Shown here: piece by piece, positions 1 to 7,987 of the stretch | Layout: every line of letters starts with the position of its first letter | How positions within the stretch are numbered: position 1 is the first letter of the stretch | Assembly (NCBI RefSeq): GCF_001425685.1 | Contig: NZ_LMCY01000012.1 | Span: 102,457-166,456, forward strand | Origin: Massilia sp. Root335 | Lineage (GTDB): Bacteria > Pseudomonadota > Gammaproteobacteria > Burkholderiales > Burkholderiaceae_D | Length of the DNA stretch: 64,000 nt | Direction: 5' to 3' | Position numbers and translations under genes: made by a program | Notes under the pieces: generated by a model | Seen by the model: the letters and a program-made list of their open reading frames with translations, nothing else | Told to the model about the DNA's origin: nothing | The model's database searches: none

Positions 1-1194
1 GTCCAGCAGCCAGGTGCCATTCTTGCCGTTCGCGCCGGATGCATTCACCGCGATGCCGTCGACGTCCAGCAGGTGGCCCGACGTTTCGACCGCGCCACCG
101 GCCGCGCTGCCCCGTGCGGAGACGGTGCCGTGCGCGTTCGTCGCGCCGTCGGACCACAGCACGACCTTGCCGCCGTTGCCGGCACTGCCGTCGGCGCGGA
201 TGACGGCGCCCGCCGCGACGCTGGTCCGCTGCGCGCGCATGATGCCGCCGCCGCCCTGCCAGTCGCCGCCGACGAGCACCGTGCCGCCGTTGCGGCCGCT
301 GGTGTCGACGGTGGCGCCGGACCCGATGTCCACCTGCTCGCCCAGCACCTGGACGGTGCCGCCGTCCACGTTCGCGCTGCCGGCGGCGCGCGTGACGCTG
401 CCCGCCTCCAGCGCGACGGCGCGGCTGGCCTTCAGCACGACGCGGCCGTTCGCGCCCATCACGGCGCTGTCCGCGTTGACGACGCCGCGCTGGTTGACGA
501 GGGCGCCGTAGATGCCGATGCGGCCGCCCCGGGCGATCACCTGGCCCAGGTTGACGGCTTGGCCGCCGGGTGCGGAGAGCTCGACGCGCAGGTCCGGATC
601 GCTCGAATCCACCAGTTGCACGCTGTGGCCGGCCGCGAGGATCACGTCGCCGTTGGGCGCGCTGACGATGCCCGTGTTCTCGACGTCCGGCGCGATCAGG
701 AACACCTGGCCGCCGGACGGCGTCGCGATGGTGCCCTCGTTGCGCACCGCGCCCGCCGCCGGTCCGGCCGCAAAGCGCTTGCGCCCGGCCAGGAAGTCGG
801 CGTCGCTGATGTTCAGTGTGGACGCCACGAGGCCGTTCACGTCCACGCGCGCCCCCTGCCCGAACAGGATGCCGTTCGGGTTGATCAGGAAGACCTTGCC
901 GTTGGATTGCAGCGCGCCGAGGATCTTCGTCGGGTCCTGGCCCAGCACGCGGTTCAGCACCGCGCTGTCGCCGTTCTGCTGGATGAAACGCGTGATCTCG
1001 CCCGCCTGAACGTTGAAACTCTGCCAGTTGATGATGGTGCCGGGCGTGTTCGTGATCGAGAACACGTTGCCCTGCTGGTTGAAGCTGGCCTGGCCCGCCG
1101 CCACTTGCGGCAGCGTCGGCGCGGCGGACGCGCCCCCGCAGTAGGCCGCCGCCAGCAGCAGCGCGCCGAACCGTCGTTTGAACGATGAAGTCAT
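1..1194 (-). CDS. TpsA: filamentous-haemagglutinin-type exoprotein, N-terminal part (cut by window edge)
   Basis: This is the secreted partner of a two-partner secretion system. The frame opens at an ATG 10 bp after the tpsB stop and stays open for 398 codons to the left edge, so only the N-terminal part is visible. Residues 1 to about 25 form a signal peptide ending in an Ala-rich site. The TPS recognition domain follows, with the conserved NPNGILFG motif near residue 103 and an earlier FNQQGN / INWQSFNV pattern typical of the filamentous haemagglutinin N-terminal domain (beta-helix fold). Further on, short Gly/Ala/Val-rich beta-helix repeats begin. A GAGGA ribosome site overlaps the TGA of tpsB, which suggests coupled translation. 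The family is clear; whether it is an adhesin, haemolysin or contact toxin is decided by the missing C-terminus. Confidence 0.9.
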   Translation of the reverse strand, partial: MTSSFKRRFGALLLAAAYCGGASAAPTLPQVAAGQASFNQQGNVFSITNTPGTIINWQSFNVQAGEITRFIQQNGDSAVLNRVLGQDPTKILGALQSNGKVFLINPNGILFGQGARVDVNGLVASTLNISDADFLAGRKRFAAGPAAGAVRNEGTIATPSGGQVFLIAPDVENTGIVSAPNGDVILAAGHSVQLVDSSDPDLRVELSAPGGQAVNLGQVIARGGRIGIYGALVNQRGVVNADSAVMGANGRVVLKASRAVALEAGSVTRAAGSANVDGGTVQVLGEQVDIGSGATVDTSGRNGGTVLVGGDWQGGGGIMRAQRTSVAAGAVIRADGSAGNGGKVVLWSDGATNAHGTVSARGSAAGGAVETSGHLLDVDGIAVNASGANGKNGTWLLD

Positions 1195-1204
1195 AAGGAA
1201 GTCC

Positions 1205-2815
1205 TCAATACGCCAGCGCCACGCGGACGTGGAGCTTGTTCCTGCTGGTCGCGGCCACCTGGCCGACGTGCATGCCGTGGCCATAGTCGAGCTGCACGCT
1301 GGCCGCGTTCCCCGCCGAGAAGCGCAGGCCGATGCCCGTGCTGGAAATCGCGGCGCGGTGCAGTTCGCCCGCCAGCGCGTGGTTGCGCTCGCCCCAGGCC
1401 GTGTCGTAGAAGCCCAGCACGCGGCACTGCCAGCCCGCGCGGCCGCACAGGTCCGGCGTGTACAGTTCGACATTGGAGACGATGCCCGTGTCCGTGGCGA
1501 GGTCGCGTTCGCCGAAGCCGCGCACGGTCGTCGCGCCGCCGGCGCCGAACTGCTCGCCCGGCACGAGCGCGTCGTTCGTCCACTGGCCGTTCAGCAGCAC
1601 GCGCGTCTGCCAGTCGCCCTGGATGATGTTGGTAAACGCGGCCGCGAAGCGCACCATGCGGTAGCCGGCCTTGGCGCCGCTGCGCACGGCCGCGAAGTCG
1701 GCGGCGCTCCCGCGCGGGCCGCCCGCCACGTTCTGCAGCAGCGCCACCGAAAAGTCGGTCTGGCCGGCCGGCGCCGCGCGGCTGCCGGCATAGGCGATGC
1801 TCAAGGGGCGCACGGTGACGTCGTTGCCGAAGTCCTGGGTGCCGAAGACGACGTTGTTCCGGTACGCCTTGACGTCGATGCCGTACACGATCCGGCTTTC
1901 CAGCTCGCCGCGCTTGGCCAGCACGTGGTTGTAGCGGGCGCCGTAGATCGAGCCCTTGCCGCTCACCGCGAGGTCGAACAGCCCGGCGTTGACGGCGCCC
2001 GAGTCGACGTTCGAATAGCTCGCGTACAGGTCGACGGCATCGCCCAGCGCGTACAGCGGCACGTGGTAGCCGGCGGCCCACACGGCCACGCGGTCCGGGC
2101 GCTCGGCCGTCGTCGTGTACTGCAGGGTGCCCACGTGGTCGCGGCCCCACAGGTCGGCATGCTGCAGCAGCACGCCCGCATGGGTCTTGCCGGTGGATGC
2201 CGTGCCCGTGTTGTCGGCGTTGAACACGACCTTCCACGGGCGCTCGTCCGCGACGTCGACCCTGGCGTCGACCGCATCCTCGGCGCCGGCGGCCGCGTCG
2301 GCGAGGGTCAGCTTGACCTTCTTGGCCGGGTTCTCGTTGATGAGCCGGAGGTTGCGCGACACGTCCGTGAGGTTGGGCGTCGCGCCCGGCACCAGGGTGG
2401 GCAGGCTCGCGCGCACGTTCGCTTCCGAAAACCAGCGGTTGCCCGTCACCTCGACCTGGCGCACCGTCGTCTGGATGACGTTCAGGCGCACGACGCCGCC
2501 ATTCAGTTCCTGTTCCGGCAGCTGGACGGTGACGACGTTGTAGCCGTGCGCGTGGTACACGGCCTCCAGCGCTTCCAGCGCGCGCTGGACGTCGCCGAAA
2601 TCGCGTCCCTTGCCCGTGTACGGCGCCACCGCGGCCTGCACGTCGGCGGCCGGCAGCAGCGTGTTGCCGCTTACCTCGAAGCGGCTGATCTCGAACCGGA
2701 TCGGGTCAATCGCCCAGGCCGCGCCGACGGCGGCGGCCAGCAGCGAGCCCGCGACCATGCGTGCCAAGCGTAGTTTCATGTTCTGGATGACCATATCGTT
2801 GTTGTTCTGGCCCAT
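1205..2815 (-). CDS. TpsB: ShlB/FhaC/HecB-type outer membrane transporter
   Basis: This is the outer membrane pore that exports the adjacent TpsA protein. The 536-residue length is normal for the family. A signal peptide lies at residues 13 to 35, followed by two POTRA-like segments (ISRFEVSGNTLLPAADV, then VRQVEVTGNRWFSEANV) and a C-terminal 16-strand barrel region. It contains the family VRGF motif (TTVRGFGERDLA), which in FhaC sits in the plug loop, and it ends in an aromatic residue (LAY) as barrel proteins do. Three in-frame ATGs compete. The longest start is given here; the third (position 2779) puts the signal peptide at the very N-terminus and may be the true start. No strong ribosome site favours one. 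It is transcribed ahead of tpsA. Confidence 0.9.
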   Translation of the reverse strand: MGQNNNDMVIQNMKLRLARMVAGSLLAAAVGAAWAIDPIRFEISRFEVSGNTLLPAADVQAAVAPYTGKGRDFGDVQRALEALEAVYHAHGYNVVTVQLPEQELNGGVVRLNVIQTTVRQVEVTGNRWFSEANVRASLPTLVPGATPNLTDVSRNLRLINENPAKKVKLTLADAAAGAEDAVDARVDVADERPWKVVFNADNTGTASTGKTHAGVLLQHADLWGRDHVGTLQYTTTAERPDRVAVWAAGYHVPLYALGDAVDLYASYSNVDSGAVNAGLFDLAVSGKGSIYGARYNHVLAKRGELESRIVYGIDVKAYRNNVVFGTQDFGNDVTVRPLSIAYAGSRAAPAGQTDFSVALLQNVAGGPRGSAADFAAVRSGAKAGYRMVRFAAAFTNIIQGDWQTRVLLNGQWTNDALVPGEQFGAGGATTVRGFGERDLATDTGIVSNVELYTPDLCGRAGWQCRVLGFYDTAWGERNHALAGELHRAAISSTGIGLRFSAGNAASVQLDYGHGMHVGQVAATSRNKLHVRVALAY

Positions 2816-2987
2816 GCATCCCCGGGCCTGCGCCTGCGCGCGAATGAAGGGAACCCGATGGTGCTCCCCGGTTCCTTGGGAGTGTAATCAGGTTTCCCTT
2901 GCTTGAGAGAAAAATTGTTAAGGATTCGGGATCTTCCCCTCGGCATGGGGGGAATCGCGGACGCGGCGTTGTGCCGCCGATACACCG

Positions 2988-5216
2988 TCACTTCGTATCG
3001 AATGTCGTCACCCCGTCCCACCCGTCGCCCGGCGGCGCCGCGCGCCAGCGCGCGATGCGCTCGAGGTACAGGGCATACAGCGCCCGTCCGCGATGCGCCG
3101 CATGCAGCGCCGCGATGGCCGCTTCGGCCGCATCCCAGTCCTGCGCACGCACGCGGGCCAACGCCGCGTCCCATGCGGCCAGCTCGTCCAGCACGGCGGG
3201 ACCGACGTCGGCCGGCTTGCCGAGCGGTTCGAAGATCGCCACCGGCTCGTTCTTGCCCTTCACGCGCACGAGGTCCAGTTCGCGGTAGACGAATTCCGGC
3301 GCGCCCAGGCGCGTCGCCGCACCCACGGCGATGCCGACGCCGTAGACCTTCGTGATGCCTTCCAGGCGCGAGCCGAGATTCACGGCATCGCCCATCACCG
3401 TGTAGGCGCGGCGGATCGCGGACCCCATGTCGCCCACGTGCATCAGGCCGGAATTGATGCCGATGCCGATTGCAAGCCGCGGCCAGCCGCGCCGCTGGAA
3501 CTCGTCGTTCAGGCGCGCCGCGCTGGCCTGCATCAGCAGCGAGGTGGCGACGGCGCGGCTGGCGTGGTCGGCGAAGGCGACGGGCGCGCCCCAGAAGGCC
3601 ATCACGGCGTCGCCGATGTATTTGTCGAGCGTGCCCTGGTGGCTGCCGCGGATGTCCTCGGACATCGCCGTCAGGTAGAGGTTGATGTATTCGCGCAGCG
3701 CCTTGGGCGACAGGCCTTCCGAGATCGTCGTGAAGCCGCGCACGTCGACGAACATGACGGACAGCTCGCGGCTCTCGCCTTCCATCGTATAGGCTTCCGG
3801 GTTCTCCGCCATCTGCGCGACGAGTTCCGGCGCCACGTATTCGCCGAAGCGCGAGACGAGCGCGCGGCCCTTGCGGAACTCGAAGAACCAGCCCCAGGCC
3901 AGGTTCAGCACGAACAGCAGCGCGATCAGGAGCAGGCAGATGAACATGTCCGTCGTCCAGTCGAGCGCACGGTAGGCATACCAGTTGAGGCCCACGACGG
4001 CCGCGAAGGCGCTGCCGGACGCCAGCACGGCGGCCAGCGGCGCGAGGGCCGGCAGCAGCAGCGACAAGACCAGGCCGGCGACGATCACCTGCGCCAGCTC
4101 GATGCCCGTCGCGTAATCGGGATGCGTCTTGTACTGCTGGTCGAGGATCGACTTGATGACGTTGGCGTGCACTTCGACGCCCGGGAATTCCTTGTTGACG
4201 GGCGTGGCGCGCAAGTCCTGCAGGCCGGGCGCCGTCGTCCCGACCAGCACGATCGCGCCCTTCAATACGCCGGGGGCCACGCGTCCCGCCAGTACGTCGG
4301 CCGCCGACACGTAGCGGTACGCCCCGCCCTGCGGGCCGCCCGCGCCGCGGAACTGCACGGACGTGAGCAGACCTTCGCCGACGGGGATGCGGCGTTCGCC
4401 GTCCGGCACGGCCAGGCGAATCGCGTCGGCGCCGCCGCTGTCCGCGTCGTACGCGCCGAAATCCGGCGCGATCGCACCGGCATGCAGGTACACGGCGGCC
4501 GTGGCCAGCGCCAGCGACGGGTAGTAGCCGTCGCCGATGCGCTGCAGCAGCGAACTGGAACGCACCATGCCGTCGTCGTCCGGGATCACCGTGAAGCTGC
4601 CGGCGCCGCGCGCCGCCGCCTGCAGGCGCGCCAGGTTGGCCTCGTAGCCGTCGGCGCTGTAGGCGACCAGTTCGCGCCCGTTCAGGCCCGCCACCGTGAA
4701 CGCCGGCGGCGGGAGCGCGCCGCGCTTCACGGCCGCCAGGTTATAACCGAGCACCACGGGCCGCCCGCGCAGCGCCTGGGCGAACAGGCCGTCGTAATCG
4801 AGCGCCGGCTGCAACTGCGCCAGTTGCGCGCGCAGGGCGGAATCGTCCTTCAGCTCATGCGCCGCCAGCCGTTCCAGCACGCCGTAGCCGGAACTGGTGT
4901 CCGGCTCGGGAAAGGACACGTCGAAGCCGATCGCGGCGGCGCCGTAGTGCCCGGCCAGCTGGTCGACCAGTTTCGCCAGCACGTTGCGGCTCCAGGGAAA
5001 ACGCCCGACTTCGCCCAGGCTCCTGGTGTCGATGTCGACGATCACGATGCGCGGATCGAGCACGGGCGCCTCCAGGCGCATGCGCAGGTCGCTGACGATG
5101 GTGTCCTGGCGCGCGATCGCATGGCTGCTCCACACGCCCATCACATAGGCCAGCGCGGCCAGCGTCAGCGTCAGTCCCAGTGCCCAGCGCGCGCCATACC
5201 TGCGCAGCAGCTTCAC
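2988..5216 (-). CDS. CHASE2-domain class III adenylate cyclase
   Basis: Membrane-bound sensor that should make cAMP in the cytoplasm. The chosen start is a GTG whose last two bases lie in the TGA of the upstream HD-GYP gene (GTGA overlap), giving 742 residues. One N-terminal membrane segment (about 12-30) leads into an extracytoplasmic CHASE2 domain (about 35-380). Two to three further membrane segments follow (about 395-470), then the catalytic domain (about 510-700). Metal-binding Asp residues are visible in MFVDVRGFTTIS and in DKYIGDAVMAFWG. The Lys before YIGD and the Asp in the DAVNLGSRLE region are the adenine-selecting pair, and the Arg of NLGSRLE is the transition-state residue, so ATP is the expected substrate. 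Co-transcription with an HD-GYP protein suggests that both respond to one signal. Confidence 0.9.
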   Translation of the reverse strand: MKLLRRYGARWALGLTLTLAALAYVMGVWSSHAIARQDTIVSDLRMRLEAPVLDPRIVIVDIDTRSLGEVGRFPWSRNVLAKLVDQLAGHYGAAAIGFDVSFPEPDTSSGYGVLERLAAHELKDDSALRAQLAQLQPALDYDGLFAQALRGRPVVLGYNLAAVKRGALPPPAFTVAGLNGRELVAYSADGYEANLARLQAAARGAGSFTVIPDDDGMVRSSSLLQRIGDGYYPSLALATAAVYLHAGAIAPDFGAYDADSGGADAIRLAVPDGERRIPVGEGLLTSVQFRGAGGPQGGAYRYVSAADVLAGRVAPGVLKGAIVLVGTTAPGLQDLRATPVNKEFPGVEVHANVIKSILDQQYKTHPDYATGIELAQVIVAGLVLSLLLPALAPLAAVLASGSAFAAVVGLNWYAYRALDWTTDMFICLLLIALLFVLNLAWGWFFEFRKGRALVSRFGEYVAPELVAQMAENPEAYTMEGESRELSVMFVDVRGFTTISEGLSPKALREYINLYLTAMSEDIRGSHQGTLDKYIGDAVMAFWGAPVAFADHASRAVATSLLMQASAARLNDEFQRRGWPRLAIGIGINSGLMHVGDMGSAIRRAYTVMGDAVNLGSRLEGITKVYGVGIAVGAATRLGAPEFVYRELDLVRVKGKNEPVAIFEPLGKPADVGPAVLDELAAWDAALARVRAQDWDAAEAAIAALHAAHRGRALYALYLERIARWRAAPPGDGWDGVTTFDTK

Positions 5217-6844
5217 GGCGTGTAGCCCGGGATCGCCGCCTCGTCGACCGCGTCGAGCTGCGACGGGTCGAGGTTCTTGCGGCCGAACTTGAGGTAGACC
5301 TTCTCGCGCACGAAGATGTCGAACAGGTCCGGGTCGATGTGGCCGTTGAGGGCGAACTTGCCGAGGATGTGGAGCGACTCGGACAGCGTCTTGCCTTTCT
5401 TGTACGGGCGGTCGCGCGCCGTCAGGGCCTCGAAGATGTCGGCGATGGCCATCACGCGCGCCTGCACCGACATCTGCTCGCGCACGAGGCCGCGCGGATA
5501 GCCCTTGCCGTCCATGCGCTCGTGGTGGCCGCCGGCGTATTCCGGCACGTTCTTGAGGTGCTTGGGCCACGGCAGCGATTCGAGCATGCGGATCGTGACG
5601 ACGATGTGGTTGTTGATGATCTTGCGCTCGTCGTCGTTGAGCGTGCCGAAGCGCACGGTCAGGTTGCGCACCTCGTCCTCGTCGAGGAAGTCGCGGAGGG
5701 TGCCGTCCGGCCCCGTCCAGCGGTACGCGGCGATGCGGCGCACGCGCTCCTGGTCGTCCGGCGACATGCCTTCGCTGCCGACGTTGGCGACGCGCAGGAA
5801 ATCGCGGTCCGCGCGCAGGCGCGCCTGCTCCGCGTGCATGGCGGCGGCGATCGCCGCGCGATCCGCGTCCGCATCGCCGCTCACCGCGCATTGCGCCCGC
5901 AGCGCGCGGATCTCGGCGTCGCGCAGCAGCACCTCGAAGCGCGTGTCGATCATGTGGATGCGGTCGAAGATCGTTTCCAGCTTGGTCGCCTTGTCGACGA
6001 CGTGCACCGGCGTCGTGATCTTGCCGCAGTCGTGCAGCAGGCCGGCCAGCCACAGTTCGCGGCGGTCGGCGTCGCTCATGCGGAACGACGCCATCGGGCC
6101 GAGGTTCGTGTCGTGCACGGCCTCGGCCAGCATCATCGTCAGCTCCGGCACGAACTGGCAGTGGCGGCCCGTGTACGGCGATTTTTCGTCGATGCCGATG
6201 TTGATCAGGTTGACGAGGGACTCCAGCAGTTGTTCCATCTGCACGACGAGCTGCTGGTTCGTGAGCGCCACGGCCGCCTGCGCCGCCAGCGCCTCGATGA
6301 AGCGCTGGTCGGTGTCGGAAAACGAACGGATCTCGCCCGTCTCGCGGTCGATCGCGTTGATCAGCTGGAGCACGCCGACCAGTTCGCCCTCGTGGTCGGT
6401 CATCGGCACCGTCAGGATCGATTTCGACCGGTAGCCGAACGCCTGGTCGAACGAGCGCATGCCGGAGAAGCTGAAGACGTCGGCCCGGTACACGTCGGCG
6501 ATGTTCACGGACTGGTGGAAGTTGGCCGCATAGGCCGCCACCGACGCGAGGTTCTTGTTGCCGTTTTGATCATACAGCGGGATCGGCGTCAGGTCGATGG
6601 ACTTGCCGCTGGTCCCGCCCTGGTACAGCTCCAGCGAGTCGTTCAGCGAAATGTGGAAGCACAGGCTGCGCTCGTCCGGGCTGGGGCGGTACAGCGTGCC
6701 GCCGTCGGCGTTCGTCATGCTCTTCGCGACCTTGAGGATGCGGTCGAGGAACGTGTCGATGTCATGGCCGTCGCCGAGGGCGACGCTGACCTCCGTGAGC
6801 AGGTCGAGGCGCTCTACGATATTGGTCGGGGTGAGGTCTTGCAT
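5213..6844 (-). CDS. GAF plus HD-GYP domain phosphodiesterase
   Basis: Soluble 543-residue protein predicted to hydrolyse cyclic di-GMP. A GAF domain (about 10-170) contains VNIADVY and GYRSKSILTVP, the pattern of ligand-binding GAF domains. A helical linker (about 180-215) leads to the HD-GYP domain, with the HD pair at about 271-272 (LLHDCGK) and the HHERMDGKGYPRGL signature near residue 430. About 100 residues lie between HDCGK and the next conserved helix, more than usual. They are rich in Ala, Arg and Asp and may form an inserted helical arm. The gene is first in a two-gene operon with the cyclase and diverges from the MBL/ATPase operon. Enzyme activity is inferred from intact motifs. 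Confidence 0.9.
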   Translation of the reverse strand: MQDLTPTNIVERLDLLTEVSVALGDGHDIDTFLDRILKVAKSMTNADGGTLYRPSPDERSLCFHISLNDSLELYQGGTSGKSIDLTPIPLYDQNGNKNLASVAAYAANFHQSVNIADVYRADVFSFSGMRSFDQAFGYRSKSILTVPMTDHEGELVGVLQLINAIDRETGEIRSFSDTDQRFIEALAAQAAVALTNQQLVVQMEQLLESLVNLINIGIDEKSPYTGRHCQFVPELTMMLAEAVHDTNLGPMASFRMSDADRRELWLAGLLHDCGKITTPVHVVDKATKLETIFDRIHMIDTRFEVLLRDAEIRALRAQCAVSGDADADRAAIAAAMHAEQARLRADRDFLRVANVGSEGMSPDDQERVRRIAAYRWTGPDGTLRDFLDEDEVRNLTVRFGTLNDDERKIINNHIVVTIRMLESLPWPKHLKNVPEYAGGHHERMDGKGYPRGLVREQMSVQARVMAIADIFEALTARDRPYKKGKTLSESLHILGKFALNGHIDPDLFDIFVREKVYLKFGRKNLDPSQLDAVDEAAIPGYTP

Positions 6845-7081
6845 GTTCGTGTCTGTCTCGCTGAAATCCGACGTGCAATGATCGCCATAAAAATTGCCGT
6901 ACCGAAATTAACACACAGTGTAACTTTGTTGGTCGCCTCTGTACACACATCGGTGCGAAATTGCAAATTTCAGATAATCGCTTTCAGAATCCCGCTATCA
7001 TCTCCCATAAATTGCAACGGCGCTGGCCCGCCGCGATGAAAAACACAAGCAGGCGACGAGACTGCACAGCAAGGGACTTCT
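6845..7081. promoter_or_regulatory. Divergent promoter region of the two signalling operons
   Basis: This 237-bp gap separates the start of the HD-GYP gene (minus) from the MBL gene (plus), so it must hold both promoters. It is clearly AT-richer than its surroundings. It includes a partial palindrome around TTAACACACAGTGTAA (about 6909-6924) and a second AT-rich stretch near 6960-7015. No hexamer pair fits the sigma-70 consensus well enough to call. Confidence 0.5.
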
Positions 7082-7987
7082 ATGAAATTCAGATTCTGGG
7101 GCGTGCGCGGTTCCATCCCGTCCCCCGGGCCGCGTACCGTGCGCTACGGCGGCAACACCACCTGCATCGAAGTGCGCGGCGACGACGGCACGCTGGTCGT
7201 GCTCGACGCCGGCACGGGGATCCATGTGCTCGCCCAGGACCTGATGCGCCGGCGCGCGGAGGATGGCGCCCCCGTGCGCGCCAACATCTTCATCACGCAC
7301 AGCCACTGGGACCACATCCACGGCCTGCCCTTCTTCACGCCGCTGTTCGTGAAGGGCACGCGCGTGTGCCTGCACGGCGCCCACGACCACGTCACGGGCC
7401 GCGGCATCGAACACGTGATGGCCGTGCAGCTGCAGAACAGCTACTTCCCCGTCAGCGAAGAACGCATGGACGCCGCCATCGATTACCGGACGCTGGACGT
7501 CGGCGTGCCGCACGCGGTGGGCGACATGGTCGTGCACAACGTCGTGATGAACCACCCCGTCATCAACCTCGGCTACCGCGTCGAATGCAACGGCCGCGCC
7601 GTGTTCTTCACGGGCGACCACGAACCGTTCTTCAACCCGCACGCCCCCGGCAGCACCGAGTACGACGCGGCGCAACGCGACATCGAACGGCGCGAACGGG
7701 AGATCGAGCACGCGATGGAGGGCATCGACGCGCTCATCGCCGACTGCTCGTACACGCTGGAGGAATACCCGGCCAAGCAGGGCTGGGGCCACGGCACGTT
7801 CGACGCCGCCATCGCGCTGGCGCTGCGGGTCGGCGCGCGCAGCCTGTACTGCACCCACCACGAGCCGACCCGCTCCGACGACGAGCTGGAAGCCGTGTTC
7901 GCGGAAGCGCTGGCGCGCTGGGCGGGCCGCCTGGACGGCCTTGCCGTGAACCTGGCCTACGAAGGGCTGGAGGTCGAACTCCGATGA
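7082..7987 (+). CDS. Metallo-beta-lactamase-fold hydrolase
   Basis: A 301-residue cytoplasmic enzyme of the MBL superfamily with the family start pattern WGVRGSIPSPG and a GGNTTC segment. This resembles the branch that includes cyclic-nucleotide phosphodiesterases and RNase Z relatives. The metal site is intact: H73, H75, D77 and H78 in the ITHSHWDHIHG motif, a TGDHEPF motif near residue 178, and a late CTHHEP. An AGGGA ribosome site lies 6 bases before the ATG. Its last four bases (ATGA) overlap the start of the ATPase gene, so the two proteins are probably made together. The substrate cannot be read from sequence. Cyclic nucleotide hydrolysis is possible given the cyclase next door, but this is inference. 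Confidence 0.88.
   Translation: MKFRFWGVRGSIPSPGPRTVRYGGNTTCIEVRGDDGTLVVLDAGTGIHVLAQDLMRRRAEDGAPVRANIFITHSHWDHIHGLPFFTPLFVKGTRVCLHGAHDHVTGRGIEHVMAVQLQNSYFPVSEERMDAAIDYRTLDVGVPHAVGDMVVHNVVMNHPVINLGYRVECNGRAVFFTGDHEPFFNPHAPGSTEYDAAQRDIERREREIEHAMEGIDALIADCSYTLEEYPAKQGWGHGTFDAAIALALRVGARSLYCTHHEPTRSDDELEAVFAEALARWAGRLDGLAVNLAYEGLEVELR

Noticed and set aside
73..1188. Long plus-strand frames opposite the tpsA and tpsB genes
   Set aside because: They mirror the minus-strand coding frames in GC-rich DNA, are Arg/Ala/His-rich and have no domain. The same holds for plus-strand frames opposite most minus-strand genes.
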